Assembly: GCA_020809705.1 (NCBI GenBank)
Contig: CP085831.1
Location: 4,154,001-4,218,000 of the forward strand
Length of the DNA stretch: 64,000 nt
Direction of reading: 5' to 3'
DNA from: Calonectria ilicicola
Taxonomy: Eukaryota > Ascomycota > Sordariomycetes > Hypocreales > Nectriaceae
The notes under the pieces are model-generated. The model searched no databases and was not told where the DNA came from. It worked only from the letters and a program-made list of their open reading frames with translations. The position numbers and the translations under genes were made by a program. Below, piece after piece: positions 23,001 to 33,899 of the stretch. How positions within the stretch are numbered: the first letter of the stretch is position 1; each line of letters opens with the position of its first letter.

Positions 23001-25637
23001 GGTGGCAGAAAAGGACGGGCAGCTCTGGACATGTAGACTTGTGAATGATGATCGCCTGGAAAATGCCTTTGGTCCTGCTCGAAAGATGGAGGCACCTGCG
23101 ACGCAGGTAGTGCGCACAGCACATAACTTGGTTGTAGGAGAACCAGGAATCTTGGAGAGTCTGACCATGGCCCAAGGTGACGAATGTTTAGACTTGCCGG
23201 ATGGGCATGTTCTTGTTGAGGTCAAAGCCGTCGGTCTCGACGAACGGGTAAGCACAACTGGTTTCCTCCATCAATGGCGAATCGGCGTCTCTAACCGTAA
23301 CTCAGGACGGATATATCGCCCAAGGATCACTGCCAGCGACAAAATTTGGCCGCGAGTGTTCTGGTGTCGTCACGAGATGTGCTGCTAATGTCACATCATT
23401 CAGCCCAGGAGATCGAGTTGCGGTCATTGGTCAAGGAACTTTTACAACACACTACGTGGCACCTTCAGATTGCTGTAGGAAGATACCTGACTGGCTTTCA
23501 TTCGAGGTAAGAAGAACTCTGAGATTAGTGTAAAAAAAATGTGCGTGCGGCTGACTATGGTCTAGGATGCGGCAGCGATCCCTACAAGTTTCGTCACTGC
23601 GTTGTACGCATTGATTACGACTGCGAGAGTCTCGGCAGGCCAGGTATGTGTCCCATATTCACCCAGAGACTTTGGTGGGGTATTGACATGACATCAGAAA
23701 ACCCTCGTCATCAACGCCACGTCAACTCAAGGCATCGCTCTGATCAAAACAGCCACGGCGCTAAAGTTAGATGTTTACGCCACCACGAGTGATGGAAACA
23801 ACAAGTCTCTTCTCACCAAACACGGAATTTGCGCATCCAAGATATTTGTTGACCCGACAAGCCCCAGCCGCTCCAACGTTTCCCGTGCCACTAATGGCCA
23901 AGCATACAAGCTTGTATTGAACACCCGATCCGGTCAATACGCAAAGTTTTCTCATTTGGTGGCGAACCGCGGAACATATATCGAGATCGGGTTAGGTGAA
24001 ACTCATGGTGATGAATTCTATCCTCGACCTAACAAGAACGTCATGTTTGCTTCCATTGATCTGGTAGATGCATATCATGAGAGCAACCAAGACCTAGGAA
24101 AGTAAGTGGCTGGATCTTTTTCGTGTCTATTCTCTAGTAGCTAACGTTTGGATTGCATTAGATTGCTGGATCAACTGATTGACATGGTTGAAAAGCGAGA
24201 AATCGATGTTGACATGTCGGTTTCGGTGTCTGGACTCCACTCCCTACAGTCAGCATTTTCGACACTAGTAGAAGGGAACCAGCATAAACAGGTCATATCA
24301 CTTGCGAATGTTGATGATCAGCAATTGATCAAGGTATGTGCTCCCAATACTTTCGACGACAGAGTTGTATTTGACCATGATCTAGACACGACCAAAGACT
24401 TCTAGTTTCAACAAGCACAAGACATACATCATCACGGGCGGTCTTGGTGGTCTGGGGCGCGCAATTGCGGTGTGGATGGCCAGCTATGGCGCTCGAAACC
24501 TCATTCTGGCCACCAGCTCGGTTTCGAGGGCCTCAGAGTCTGGTGAGCTTTTACAACAATTATCATCATATGGATGCAGTGCCAGAGTTGAAGTTTGCGA
24601 TGTGGGTGACCTTGCAGCTGTCGAAGAGCTCGTTGCTGCGATCGAAACCCCTATCGGTGGAGTTATTCACTCAGCCTTGAGACTTAGCGTGAGTCTACTC
24701 CCAAACTTGGTGGTTCTTATGTGTAACCCCATCTAATCCTTTTATCTAGGACCGATTTTTCAAAGACATCACTTTGGACGACTTCGATGTCGTATTTGGC
24801 CCAAAGGTCAATGGCTCGCTGAATCTCCATACGTGTCTTCTCAATCACGACCTCGACTTCTTTGTCATGCTCAGTTCGGGTTGCGGTGTCTTGGGTAATG
24901 AAGGCCAGTCAAACTACGCGGCAAGCAGCACTTTCCTCGACACCTTTGCAAGATACCGTCAGAGTCTTGGGCTTCCAGCCTCATCTGTTGATCTAGGATT
25001 CGTTGAGGACGTCGGAAACATTAGCGAGCGTCCGGAGATCCAGGCTTCCTTGCTATCCCGCGGACTCAGACCCATCACTGTGAGAGATGTTCTACGCGTA
25101 GTCGAGGGTGCTATTGCAACCGGTTCGCCCGAGAATCCAAACATAGTCAAAAACTCTCCCTACGATGACTTTTCACAAAGTCAAATCGTCCTCAGCTTTG
25201 GCATGATTGACAAGGCTACAGCAGAATGGCAGTCTTGGGCCAAGGACGCAAAATTTGGCTTGTTGCGATCAAGGGCTGCTGACAATGCCGTACTTGAGCC
25301 CGATTCTGAGAGCGGAGAGAGTGCAGTCCAGACGGCCGTCAAGGCCTTCCGAAACACTCTGGGGCGTCTGGCCGATGTGCCGGAGGGCAAGGAGGCGGCT
25401 TTGCAGCCCGTCGTTTGTTCTGCTCTCGTTGCCAAGCTAGCGCAGGTATTGTCATTAAAGGTCGGCGAGATCCAGCCCACGAGATCGGCAGTCCAGTATG
25501 GCATGGATTCACTCATTGCCATTGAGGTCAGATCTTGGGCTAGATACGCATTCCAGATTGATTTACCCATCAATGACTTGACGAATCCATATAGTATCCA
25601 GGATCTGGCAGCTAGGGTTTCTCGAATGATTGTATGA
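17081..25637 (+). CDS. Highly reducing polyketide synthase, KS-AT-DH-cMT-ER-KR-ACP
   Basis: Seventeen exons encode 2,536 residues: 17081-17604, 17692-18000, 18060-18279, 18351-18474, 18534-19184, 19244-20349, 20400-20700, 20752-22037, 22096-22192, 22251-22276, 22327-23247, 23306-23506, 23566-23643, 23698-24101, 24162-24333, 24386-24688, 24750-25637. All phases agree. The ketosynthase has TACSGA (Cys182), HGTGTPVGD (His318) and NVGHSE (His358). The acyltransferase has GHSGGE (Ser656). The dehydratase has DHQVNG (His977) and DAALQ (Asp1161), but the Pro of HxxxGxxxxP reads Ser. The C-methyltransferase has EIGAGTGG (1429). The enoylreductase region (about 1820-2140) has NATSTQG where a Gly-rich NADPH loop is expected. 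The ketoreductase has TGGLGGLG (2157) and YAAS (Tyr2297). The ACP has GMDSL (Ser2495). There is no release domain, so an external hydrolase or transferase is implied. Expected output is a methylated chain, probably incompletely reduced. Confidence 0.93.
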
Positions 25638-26370
25638 AGAATTATGACCTCTCTAGAGGGTTGAAATTTATTGCAGGCCATGGGTTCATGGGTTTTCGTT
25701 TTTTTTCAGATAGTTCATATCCTACCTACGCTTTCATGAATAGCTCTGTTAGAATATTTGAGATATATCAAATGTGTACGTTCTTTGCTTTCCAGAGATT
25801 ACTATCCCTTCCGATAATTTCACAACGCTTTTCTACATCTATTCTCCTCTAGCTTTTTTTGTGGAAAAGTTCTTAAACAGTAACATTTTTCAGAGGGCAG
25901 GAGTGGGCGATCCTAAATTTCCTATCTGAGGTTTACGCTCGGAGTCTCTCACATTTTATAGGAAACCATATGTATTCTCTTTTTACTTATACACAAGTCT
26001 AGCCATCCAGCAAGGTCAATACACCACCGAATAAGCTTACAGACCCAAAAGAAGCAATGCAACACCAAAAACATAACTGTCGGTCCCATCAAGGGGTCTA
26101 GTTCGTACACTCCATATTTTTCTTGATATCATCCCAATTATCAAAAGTTCCCTGCCAAAAGAACCGCAAAAACATTGTAACCAGGCGTGCCATGGACATG
26201 ACTGCATCCAAGCCAACCCGATCCATCCTTGGAGACGGGACAGAGTTCCCCATCTATGCCAAGTATCGCGAAACGTGCTTCTGCTTATTAATTACATTCG
26301 CAAGCAACCTCTTTTCAAAAAGGAAACTCTGCGGGCCGTATTCAACGTGCCTCTAGTCCAAGCGGAGGGC
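25638..26370. other. Intergenic, shared 3' region
   Basis: This is 0.73 kb between the convergent PKS and methyltransferase genes. Only short frames occur (for example 26123-26356), without recognisable content. Confidence 0.4.
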
Positions 26371-28031
26371 CTACTCCATCGTAGAAAGAACCGATTTGGA
26401 TGCGGAGGCTGAGTTCGACATTAATGACGCAGCTGAACTATCTAACGGCTTTTGGGCACAAAAAGTTATTCTGAATCGCAATTGTAAGTATAAGAGTCTT
26501 TGACAACCACGCAATAAGTGCTCAGATGAAGGAGACAGATGATACTCACAGCGTCATGAAGGAATGGTATTTTGTGTTGCCAATCTCTTTCCGCACATCA
26601 GCCAGAAACGACTTGACTTTTTCTGGAGTCCAGCCTAACGCTTGCGTGTAAACAGGCATTGTTAATGGCTCAAGAATAAGCAGCCAGTTTTGTGTCATTA
26701 GATGGCCTATGCGCTGCAACTTTTTCCCAGGATAGCACGCATTTGTCGGTGCGCCGTTTCTGGTCTCAATGATATTCTCAAAGCCTGTTTCCTGCAAAAT
26801 TGGCTTGAACTTGTCAGGGTAGTACAGCGTTGTACCGAAGTTATGCATTCCTTCCTCTAGCAGATCGTTCCATTTGCGGAATGCCGTGCCGTTCAGTGAA
26901 TGATTTGGTGACTGTAGAATTGCGATCCATTCCGTGAACTCGACCCATCCTCCAGGCTTCAGGTTGTCAAAGGCCGATTGGATTAATTTCTTTTTATCCT
27001 GAATATCGCCAAGTTGTCGAACGTGAATAAAATCGAATTTACCGCCGGCGGCGAAGTCCCAATCATGCGTAATATCCATTGTCATAAAGCTACAGTTGGG
27101 TCTAGTATAAGGCGGCTGGACCGGTTCAATGTCGACACCTAGAACAGAACAGTGAGGATGTTTTTGGCCTACAAACGAACGCCACGATCGTTAGCTTCAA
27201 TTGCACAAAAGGACACGAATAAGAAAAAAAAAAGACTTGCCAAATTCCTAAATACAGCAAAATGGCAACTGTCAGTAAAAGATGCAAATCATCACCTTCG
27301 TTCAATGATAAGAACTTACCAATGCCCATATTCCAGGGCCAGTGCCAACATCAAGAACCCGCTTTGGCCTTGATGTGATAGGTGCTAAATGAAGTTGCCC
27401 TCTGAAGACATCAGTGATGATGGTGTGCTGGATGACTGACGCAATCCGTCAGCAAGCATGCAACTTGAAGAGTAGCGAGGGAATGGCGCTCCCGGGTCTC
27501 AATCCATACCATTTCTGTCTTGTTCTTGCTAAAAATTAAGCACATTAGCACACGAGGAATTTAGATGCACGCTAGCGAAGAGCATGATAGATGAGACGGG
27601 AACTTACTTGGCTGTTTGAAATCAAGCCGTAACCTGTGTGTTCCTTTATTAATTCTCGGATCCCAATGGCGTGTTACAACTGAGGGAAGGGGGAAACGAA
27701 CGAACAGAGGATTTAGTGAACTTCTTCACGAAGGATTGAAAGAACCTTTTGGAGCGTGACCCTCTGACCTGAGTGGAACTAATTTGCCAAATCAGCATGA
27801 GCAAACAGATGAACCAATCTACCAATCTACCAGTATGGGTGGTAACCCTCGCTCCATTGATCCAAAATCGAGGGTAGTAAAATGATACTGAACTAACAGC
27901 AACATCATAGGTAATTCTTACCTTTTCAAAAGCCGATAACTCGGCACGTATCCATCTGAAGAATCAGAGTCATCTAGCTCCTCATTGGCCAGTGTCGTGC
28001 TTGACTGATAAACGACATGGTCTTCAATCAT
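26371..28031 (-). CDS. LaeA-like SAM-dependent methyltransferase with many tiny exons
   Basis: The proposed start is MIEDHVVYQSS at 28031; the exon runs to a GTAAGA donor near 27921. A second exon ends at 27608 (KEHTGYGLISNSQ), but its 5' border is unresolved because no acceptor fits the phase, so a further small exon is likely. The rest is consistent: 27528-27510 (19 nt, QEQDRN), 27435-27320, a 7-nt micro-exon 27247-27241, 27168-26550 and 26470-26371. Motif I, RVLDVGTGPGIWAL, binds SAM. GVDIEPVQP and WVEFTEW follow, and the end has MTL joined to ITFCAQKPL, where family members have a 'YGQKP'-like strand. The intron after the micro-exon would be GC-AG (GCAAGT). The family includes the LaeA regulator and pathway O-methyltransferases. 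Position beside the PKS favours a tailoring or local regulatory role. Confidence 0.75.
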
Positions 28032-28093
28032 AGGCTATTTCTCCACAGTCAGTTAAACACCAATCATCAAACGTTATCAGATCGCAACTTGGC

Positions 28094-28729
28094 TCAAGGA
28101 ATTCCCACATCATCAGTTTTGGCCCTTGCAACCGCGGCCGGGGAAAGCGTTTGCCGGTCCCATCCGCCGGAGCGTCTGCTCACGGGTGTGCCAGGGACAC
28201 CCCTGCTCTGGTTCTGGCTGTCGCTAGACACGCTAGAGGCATAGTTTGACGAGGAGGAGGCGGTGAGGGTCGACATTAAAGTTTGCGCAGGGGGCCTTGT
28301 CATGGCTGATGACTGTCGAATTAGGGGGTCTCCACCATTTCTTTCTGAACTTGAGTCGTGCCTGTAGTCCGCTGCGTGAGCCATTTCTTGTAGCGCGGGT
28401 CGCGCGAAGCCCAACCGTTTGTTCGCTTCTCGCTATCTATATTAGCTTGTTTGACCTTTGGCGCCGTTTCGAGGAGAGTGAAAAATAAAAGGAAGCAAGT
28501 AAAAAAAAAAAAAAAAAGGAAATGGGGAAAAAAGAACCAGTCGGTGATTAGGCCTTCGTTGGGTGTTTTGCTGCAGGACTTGTATTCGCGGTTCTGTTGT
28601 CGTCGGGTCAAACCTCTTGAGGTCATAGGCTTCAGAGTTCTGGATGGGGTCATGTTGCTCTCTTCTATAATTTCGTCCCTGCCGGTTGGTGCTGAACCCA
28701 TCCTTGTTGTTGTCTCGTTCTCTCACTGA
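28094..28729 (-). other. Unassigned Ser-rich coding-like region upstream of the methyltransferase
   Basis: Two overlapping minus-strand frames (28321-28726 and 28094-28414) have non-random composition. The second is rich in Ser, Thr and Arg and ends AAVARAKTDDVGIP. A 16-nt T run (on the minus strand) at 28501-28516 between them looks like a polypyrimidine tract, so a two-exon gene is conceivable. I found no convincing donor and recognise no domain. It could be a short gene, a 5' leader exon region of the methyltransferase, or chance. Confidence 0.25.
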
Positions 28730-28883
28730 TCAGCCGAGTCTAGCCATGTCTGGCTAGCTCAGGACCCCCATTGCGTCACCACTAATGACAGATTAGGAGG
28801 ATTCGTTTACCTCTAGCGCAGTTTGGGGTTTATCACATTGGTTGGGTATCGAGCTTATCCTGGTTATATCAAGGTACCATATT

Positions 28884-29030
28884 TTCAATGGATTGGAATT
28901 TATTACCCGTGGGTCTTGATCTCCTTAGCGAGTTTGTCAAAAAGCCGACGCAGAGATTGATAGCTCGTTGGGCACAGTCAATTGGTTTGACAAGGGTATC
29001 AAGACCCACGGGTTAGCCCAATCCATTGAG
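28884..29030. mobile_element. Small inverted-repeat element (MITE-like)
   Basis: About 35-bp imperfect terminal inverted repeats bound a 147-bp unit. The left arm begins TCAATGGATTGG and ends ACCCGTGGGTCTTGAT (to 28920). The right arm (28995-29030) is its reverse complement with a few differences. The loop between is about 75 bp and non-coding. No target-site duplication could be fixed. It could be a non-autonomous DNA transposon, or a hairpin-forming regulatory RNA region. Confidence 0.5.
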
Positions 29031-31402
29031 AAAGTACGGGAGTAGCCTTGATAGCCTTTACAGCCACAAGGGGAGAAAAGGATGGAGTAGTAGTGGTGTG
29101 TGTGACCAGTGCCCCAGGCACCTCGACAGCAGTCTTCGTCTTCTCAAACCAAATCACTTGGCTAGTCCCGTGACCCAAAATCGATTTCTTTTGTGTTACA
29201 TGAACTCATTACGTTTCAGCACTGAGTTTTCGAGGAAGTCGCCTACCAATTCCCGCTTTCTCTGTCAGCCCTGTTCTGCTGTAAGTGCCTGCCACGCTCG
29301 TGACGGAACCTGTAATATAACTGCTCAAACCCAATGACATATAGTAAGGCAAAGAAACTGTTAGGCCAGTGATGAGCTATATGATCAGGTGAAGCTTTCA
29401 TATCCATGTTGAACTGAAACCGTCCACCCGTAGTGGTAAGATCTTACCCCCATAGCAGCTTTTATCAGTGCCTGTAATTGCGAGAATTGCAATTATGGAC
29501 TTATCTTTTGGCCAGGCGGGTGAAGTGATGAAACAGGATGCATGGATCCTCACACGTAGAGTGCTACCTTATACCCTCCAATCATGACTGCCCATCATGG
29601 CGTTGCTGCCTTTTCTACCGCCGCATAGGTGACATTCTCCTTCCCTCTCCATCTCGACAAGGCTTGTAGGAAAAGTCGATCAATGCAACAAAAAGCTCCA
29701 CTTCAAGGTTTTATCTTGCTCAGTATCATATAGTCTATGGGTACGTTATTATTCTATTTTGGCCATAATTATTATATTACTCCTATTTTTCGATGATGAG
29801 GTATGATCGCCAAATTCTGCTGAGATATTTCCGATGAGCAGAGCTGAGTTGTACGTTTGTTGTTCGCTTGTATTTCTCTTCGAATAATCGATCTGCCGTC
29901 TCCGTTGTTGGAGGGTATCCCTTGCGTAAATGATGCACCGTTTTTAGGTAGGCATTTTGGTTGATCGACTTATCACGCGAGCGTAGATGTTTGAGTGTGC
30001 GACGCGCTAGTCTCAGCTAGTAAGAAAGCCGTCATTTTATTCTACTTTTATCCAACTTGAAGGTGGGAACGAGGGCACGTGAACCATAGGACTTGGAAGT
30101 CTACATATCTACTCCTTGCACTTGTGGCTTTGGATGTTGAAAAGCACATTGATCTAGACACCATCAAGCAACCTAGCTCCCGGGTAAGTCAAGCTAGTCT
30201 AACTGGGACACCTCTCCGGGATATCCGGATTCGAAGGGGCTTGGAGGCTAGCGGGAAAAACCCTCCCGGCGTAATATCTGGTCCGGAAGGCAAGATTTCC
30301 GAACCAAAGCAGTTTAGTATGGCTCTTTACGAGGTACAGTACTCAGAGGGCTGGCCTTAAACCCTATTGAAGCTTTCTCTTTTCTACGATTGACTACTGT
30401 ATCTGAGCGTATTATAGTACGTCTAAATGAGTAAGCCATCTGTGCTCATACTCTATGACCGCTGAAGACAGAGGGAGTTCTGGACTACTTCCCATGGTGT
30501 GTGCCTCCAAGTACTGTACCGGGATCAAAGGCTGGCATTGCTCATGTCACTTGAGGACACTTTGATTTGCTGGGTCGTGCGGGGTAGGGGTACGTAAGTT
30601 TGTACTTCCGAAAGTAAAAAAGATTAAACGTATTGGGGTTGACCCTCGGTTGGAAATAAAACATTTCTCTGACATTCTGTTGTTTGCTATTCCTTTAAGA
30701 GCACTACATTTGCACTTGTATCACAAGCGGTGGTTCTTAGTCAATCATAGTTTACAAATTCACTTGTCTGAGTTCTGAAAGTTACGAATCTCGGACTGGG
30801 CGGAATTTGCGACCCCTGTTGACCCCACAGTCGTGGTAATTAATGTACTCCATCATTTCAGGTACGACAAGTTAGGATACGGTTCCCCCGACAACAAACG
30901 AATTTGACACATGACCATGGGCCCAAACTACTTATGGTCTGGTTGGTATCTTCGCAGAAATAAACACAGGCGATGCCTCGTGCCAGTGCTAGCGTCCGCT
31001 AACAGAGAAGGCGCTGGACTTTCCGACAGATAATCACTCTTTGGGATTAATTGAGAAGATTACTCACACAAACATGTTCCAAGAGTGAGATCCGAATTAT
31101 CATATTAACATAAAAAATATATTGAAGTACGGTCTTCGCAGCTGGCAGAGGAGAACAACGGCAGCACGTTCCAGAATTTTTCGCTCATGTCTGGGTTTGC
31201 CAGCCCGCTCATCAAGTTCCAAGACGAGCCCAATTATAGGGATGAAAAATAGATATAGCCCAAATAGTTGAAATATGAAACATGCATTGGCAAGGCGCAC
31301 CCTGTGGTTCTTCAATCGCCACGATAAGTGCACTCAACTGCTTGTGGGTGCACGTGCTTGATTCAGTTCAAGCGACACCTCGTCCACCAATCAAAAGCAT
31401 TC
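29031..31402. other. Gene-poor stretch, 2.4 kb
   Basis: No frame with recognisable protein content was seen. The longest, 30079-30360 (93 codons), lacks an ATG start and homology I can name. No repeat or RNA gene was identified apart from the tRNA that follows. Confidence 0.4.
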
Positions 31403-31476
31403 GGTTCTGTGGTCTAGTTGGTTATGGCATCTCGTTAACACCGAGAAGGTCCCCGGTTCAATCCCGGGCGGAATCA
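31403..31476 (+). tRNA. tRNA-Val (anticodon AAC)
   Basis: A 74-nt sequence folds as a cloverleaf. The acceptor arm GGTTCTG pairs with CGGAATC (two G-U wobbles), with discriminator A. The D-arm has the A-box TGGTCTAGTTGG. The anticodon stem TCTCG/CGAGA holds loop TTAACAC, giving AAC. The T-arm CCCGG/CCGGG holds TTCAATC (B-box GGTTCAATCC). There is no intron and no encoded CCA. It matches the eukaryotic tRNA-Val(AAC) pattern closely. It stands 212 bp before the AT-rich block. Confidence 0.96.
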
Positions 31477-31477
31477 C

Positions 31478-31516
31478 TTTTTGCTCTTCTAGTTGTCTCT
31501 CGGTGTTTTTTTTTTT
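31478..31516 (+). terminator. RNA polymerase III terminator T-runs
   Basis: A run of five T lies 2 nt after the tRNA (31478-31482) and an 11-T run follows at 31506-31516. These are the usual Pol III stop and a back-up. Confidence 0.7.
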
Positions 31517-31687
31517 GTTTTCTGGTAGATACGAGAATTGCATCATAATAATTCACAGCGTTGATCATGTTGACCCAGTTGAAAGTTCAATCAATGTCTC
31601 TTGACGATGAGGCAAACCAATGGAGTGTGGTGTGACATCTGTGGGTCCCCCTATTTTTTTTGCAGCATTGGTTCATGATGCCGTCAC

Positions 31688-32430
31688 TGTCTTTCATATA
31701 GTTATTTTCTTCCTTTTAGGAAAGGAAGACGCCGACAAGGTCACAGGACCTAAAGGCATACCTCATGATAGACTTTTAGATCTGTTAGTATAATTGCTTT
31801 TATGTTAATTTTAGAGTTTAAAGGTAATATAAAATAAAAAAATCTTAATAATTAAAAATTTTATATGATAAAAAAAGAATTTTATTTAAATAAATCTTTT
31901 TAAATATATATATATAATTAAAATATTTATTTATAAATAATATATTATTTATATTAATAATAATTTTTTAAAAATTAAATTTATAATTTAATATATTTAT
32001 TAAAAAATTTAAATTAATAATATTAATTTAAATATAAATAAATAAAAATATTTATTAAAATTTAAAAAAAAATTAAAAAAATTTAATAATAAAATAATAT
32101 AAAAAATAAAATTAAAATTAAATTAATTTTTTAAAAATATAATTTTTTTTAAAAAATATATTTAAAAATAATAAAATTTTTATTTAAAAATAATAATAAA
32201 TAATAAAATTAATATTAAAATATTTTAAAATATTTAAATATAAAAAATCTTTTTAAATAATAAATAAAAATAATTTTTAAAGAAATTAAGTAAAGAAAAT
32301 TATAAATAAATTAATATATTAAATAAAAGGATTATAAGAATATAATAATAAAAGGAAAAGGAAGAAAAAGGGTAAAAAAGGCTACTTTCAAATGGATACT
32401 GTACTAGAATAGGAAATGCAAACAATGTGT
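31688..32430 (+). mobile_element. Short dispersed element, copy A (at the isochore edge)
   Basis: Begins TGTCTTTCATATAG like the two other copies. The first ~90 bp (including AGGAAAGGAAG and GGTCACAGGACCTAAAGGC) are nearly identical to them. The middle is AT-rich and mutated. Homology to the others returns in TACTAGAATAGGAAATGC near 32,403-32,420. The 3' end differs from the tandem-repeat tail of the other two copies, so the boundary is approximate and no target duplication was found. The left boundary is exactly where normal-GC DNA stops. Confidence 0.7.
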
Positions 32431-33899
32431 TACAATCTTGGCGATTATATATCCAGGAGGTTATAGGATATGGCACATGCTCTCAATCTAGATCTATATA
32501 ACTAGGACTGTGGTCTAATAAAGGTCTTATTATATTTTAATATATAGGCCTTTATATTATTATAAAATTACTATAAAGTTCTACTTAATATTTTAAATAA
32601 TATTTTAATAAGATTATTATAAAATTATTATAAAATTATTATAAAGTTATTTAAGATATTTTTTAATAATAAATATTATTAAAATAGAATAAGAATATTT
32701 TTAAATAATTATAAATATAAATAATAATAATATAAAAGAAAATAAAAAAAGATTAAATAATTTTATAAATATTAGATTATTTTAATAAATTATTATTTTA
32801 TATATTATTTTATTTATATTAATTAAATATATATAAAGTATATTTATTTATTTTTTTATTTATTTTATATTTTAAATATTATATAGATTAATTACAATAA
32901 ATAATAATAATTATATATAATTATATTTAAAATTAATTTATTTTTAAAAAATTTATAAATATAGATTTATACTTTAAAAATAGATTATTTCTTATATATT
33001 AAATGAATTTTAAGATATAATATCTTTTTATAAAAAAAGATTTTAATTATTTAAAAATTAAATAATTAAATAAAAAGATTAAATTAATTATTATTAATTT
33101 TTATATTACTTAAGAATAATAATACTTTTACTTTAAAAAAATAATTAAATCTTTATTATATAATTAAACTTATTTTCTTCTATAATCTATTATTAAAATC
33201 TAATTCTATATATAAGCCTTATATAAGTAAAAGTATAATTTATCTTAAATTAAATTATAATTAGATTTAATTACTTATATAAGGGAATACTAATTTAATA
33301 ATTAAAAAAAATAAGAATAGAATTAAATATTTTCTTAATTAAAAAACTAGAAGGATTCTTTATTAATCTAGAAATTACTTATATATCTTCAAATCTTATT
33401 ATATTAATAAGAGATTTAAATTATATTTTATTATAAAAGCTATTGGCTTAAATAATTAATATAAAAATAAGAATTTAATTATTTCTCCTTTTATTTATTT
33501 AAATATTTTAAATAAGATTAAAAATACTATCTAGATCCCTTTAAATATCTTAATTAATATTAAAAGATCTTATTTAAAATAATATAGTAAAAAATAAAGA
33601 AATAAATACTTAAACTAAATAATTACTTAATATTATCTCTTTAATATAATTTAATTAAAAGATTAATTTAAATCCTTTTAAAGATAATTATTACAACCCA
33701 TATCATACCCAGGGCAGTCTAGAATAGCAAAATACCACACCCTATAAGAAACCAACTACCCTATAATTACATATAACTAATTAAAGAAGGAGTGATAAAA
33801 GCAATTATTATAATAAGTGTAAAAGGTATTATACTTAATATACTAAGTATATTATATATATTAAAATAGGATAGTAATATATAGATAGATTAGATCTTA

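Noticed and set aside
30079..30360. 93-codon frame in the gene-poor stretch
   Set aside because: Begins with a GTG rather than ATG and shows no family resemblance. A hydrophobic segment alone is not enough to call a secreted protein.
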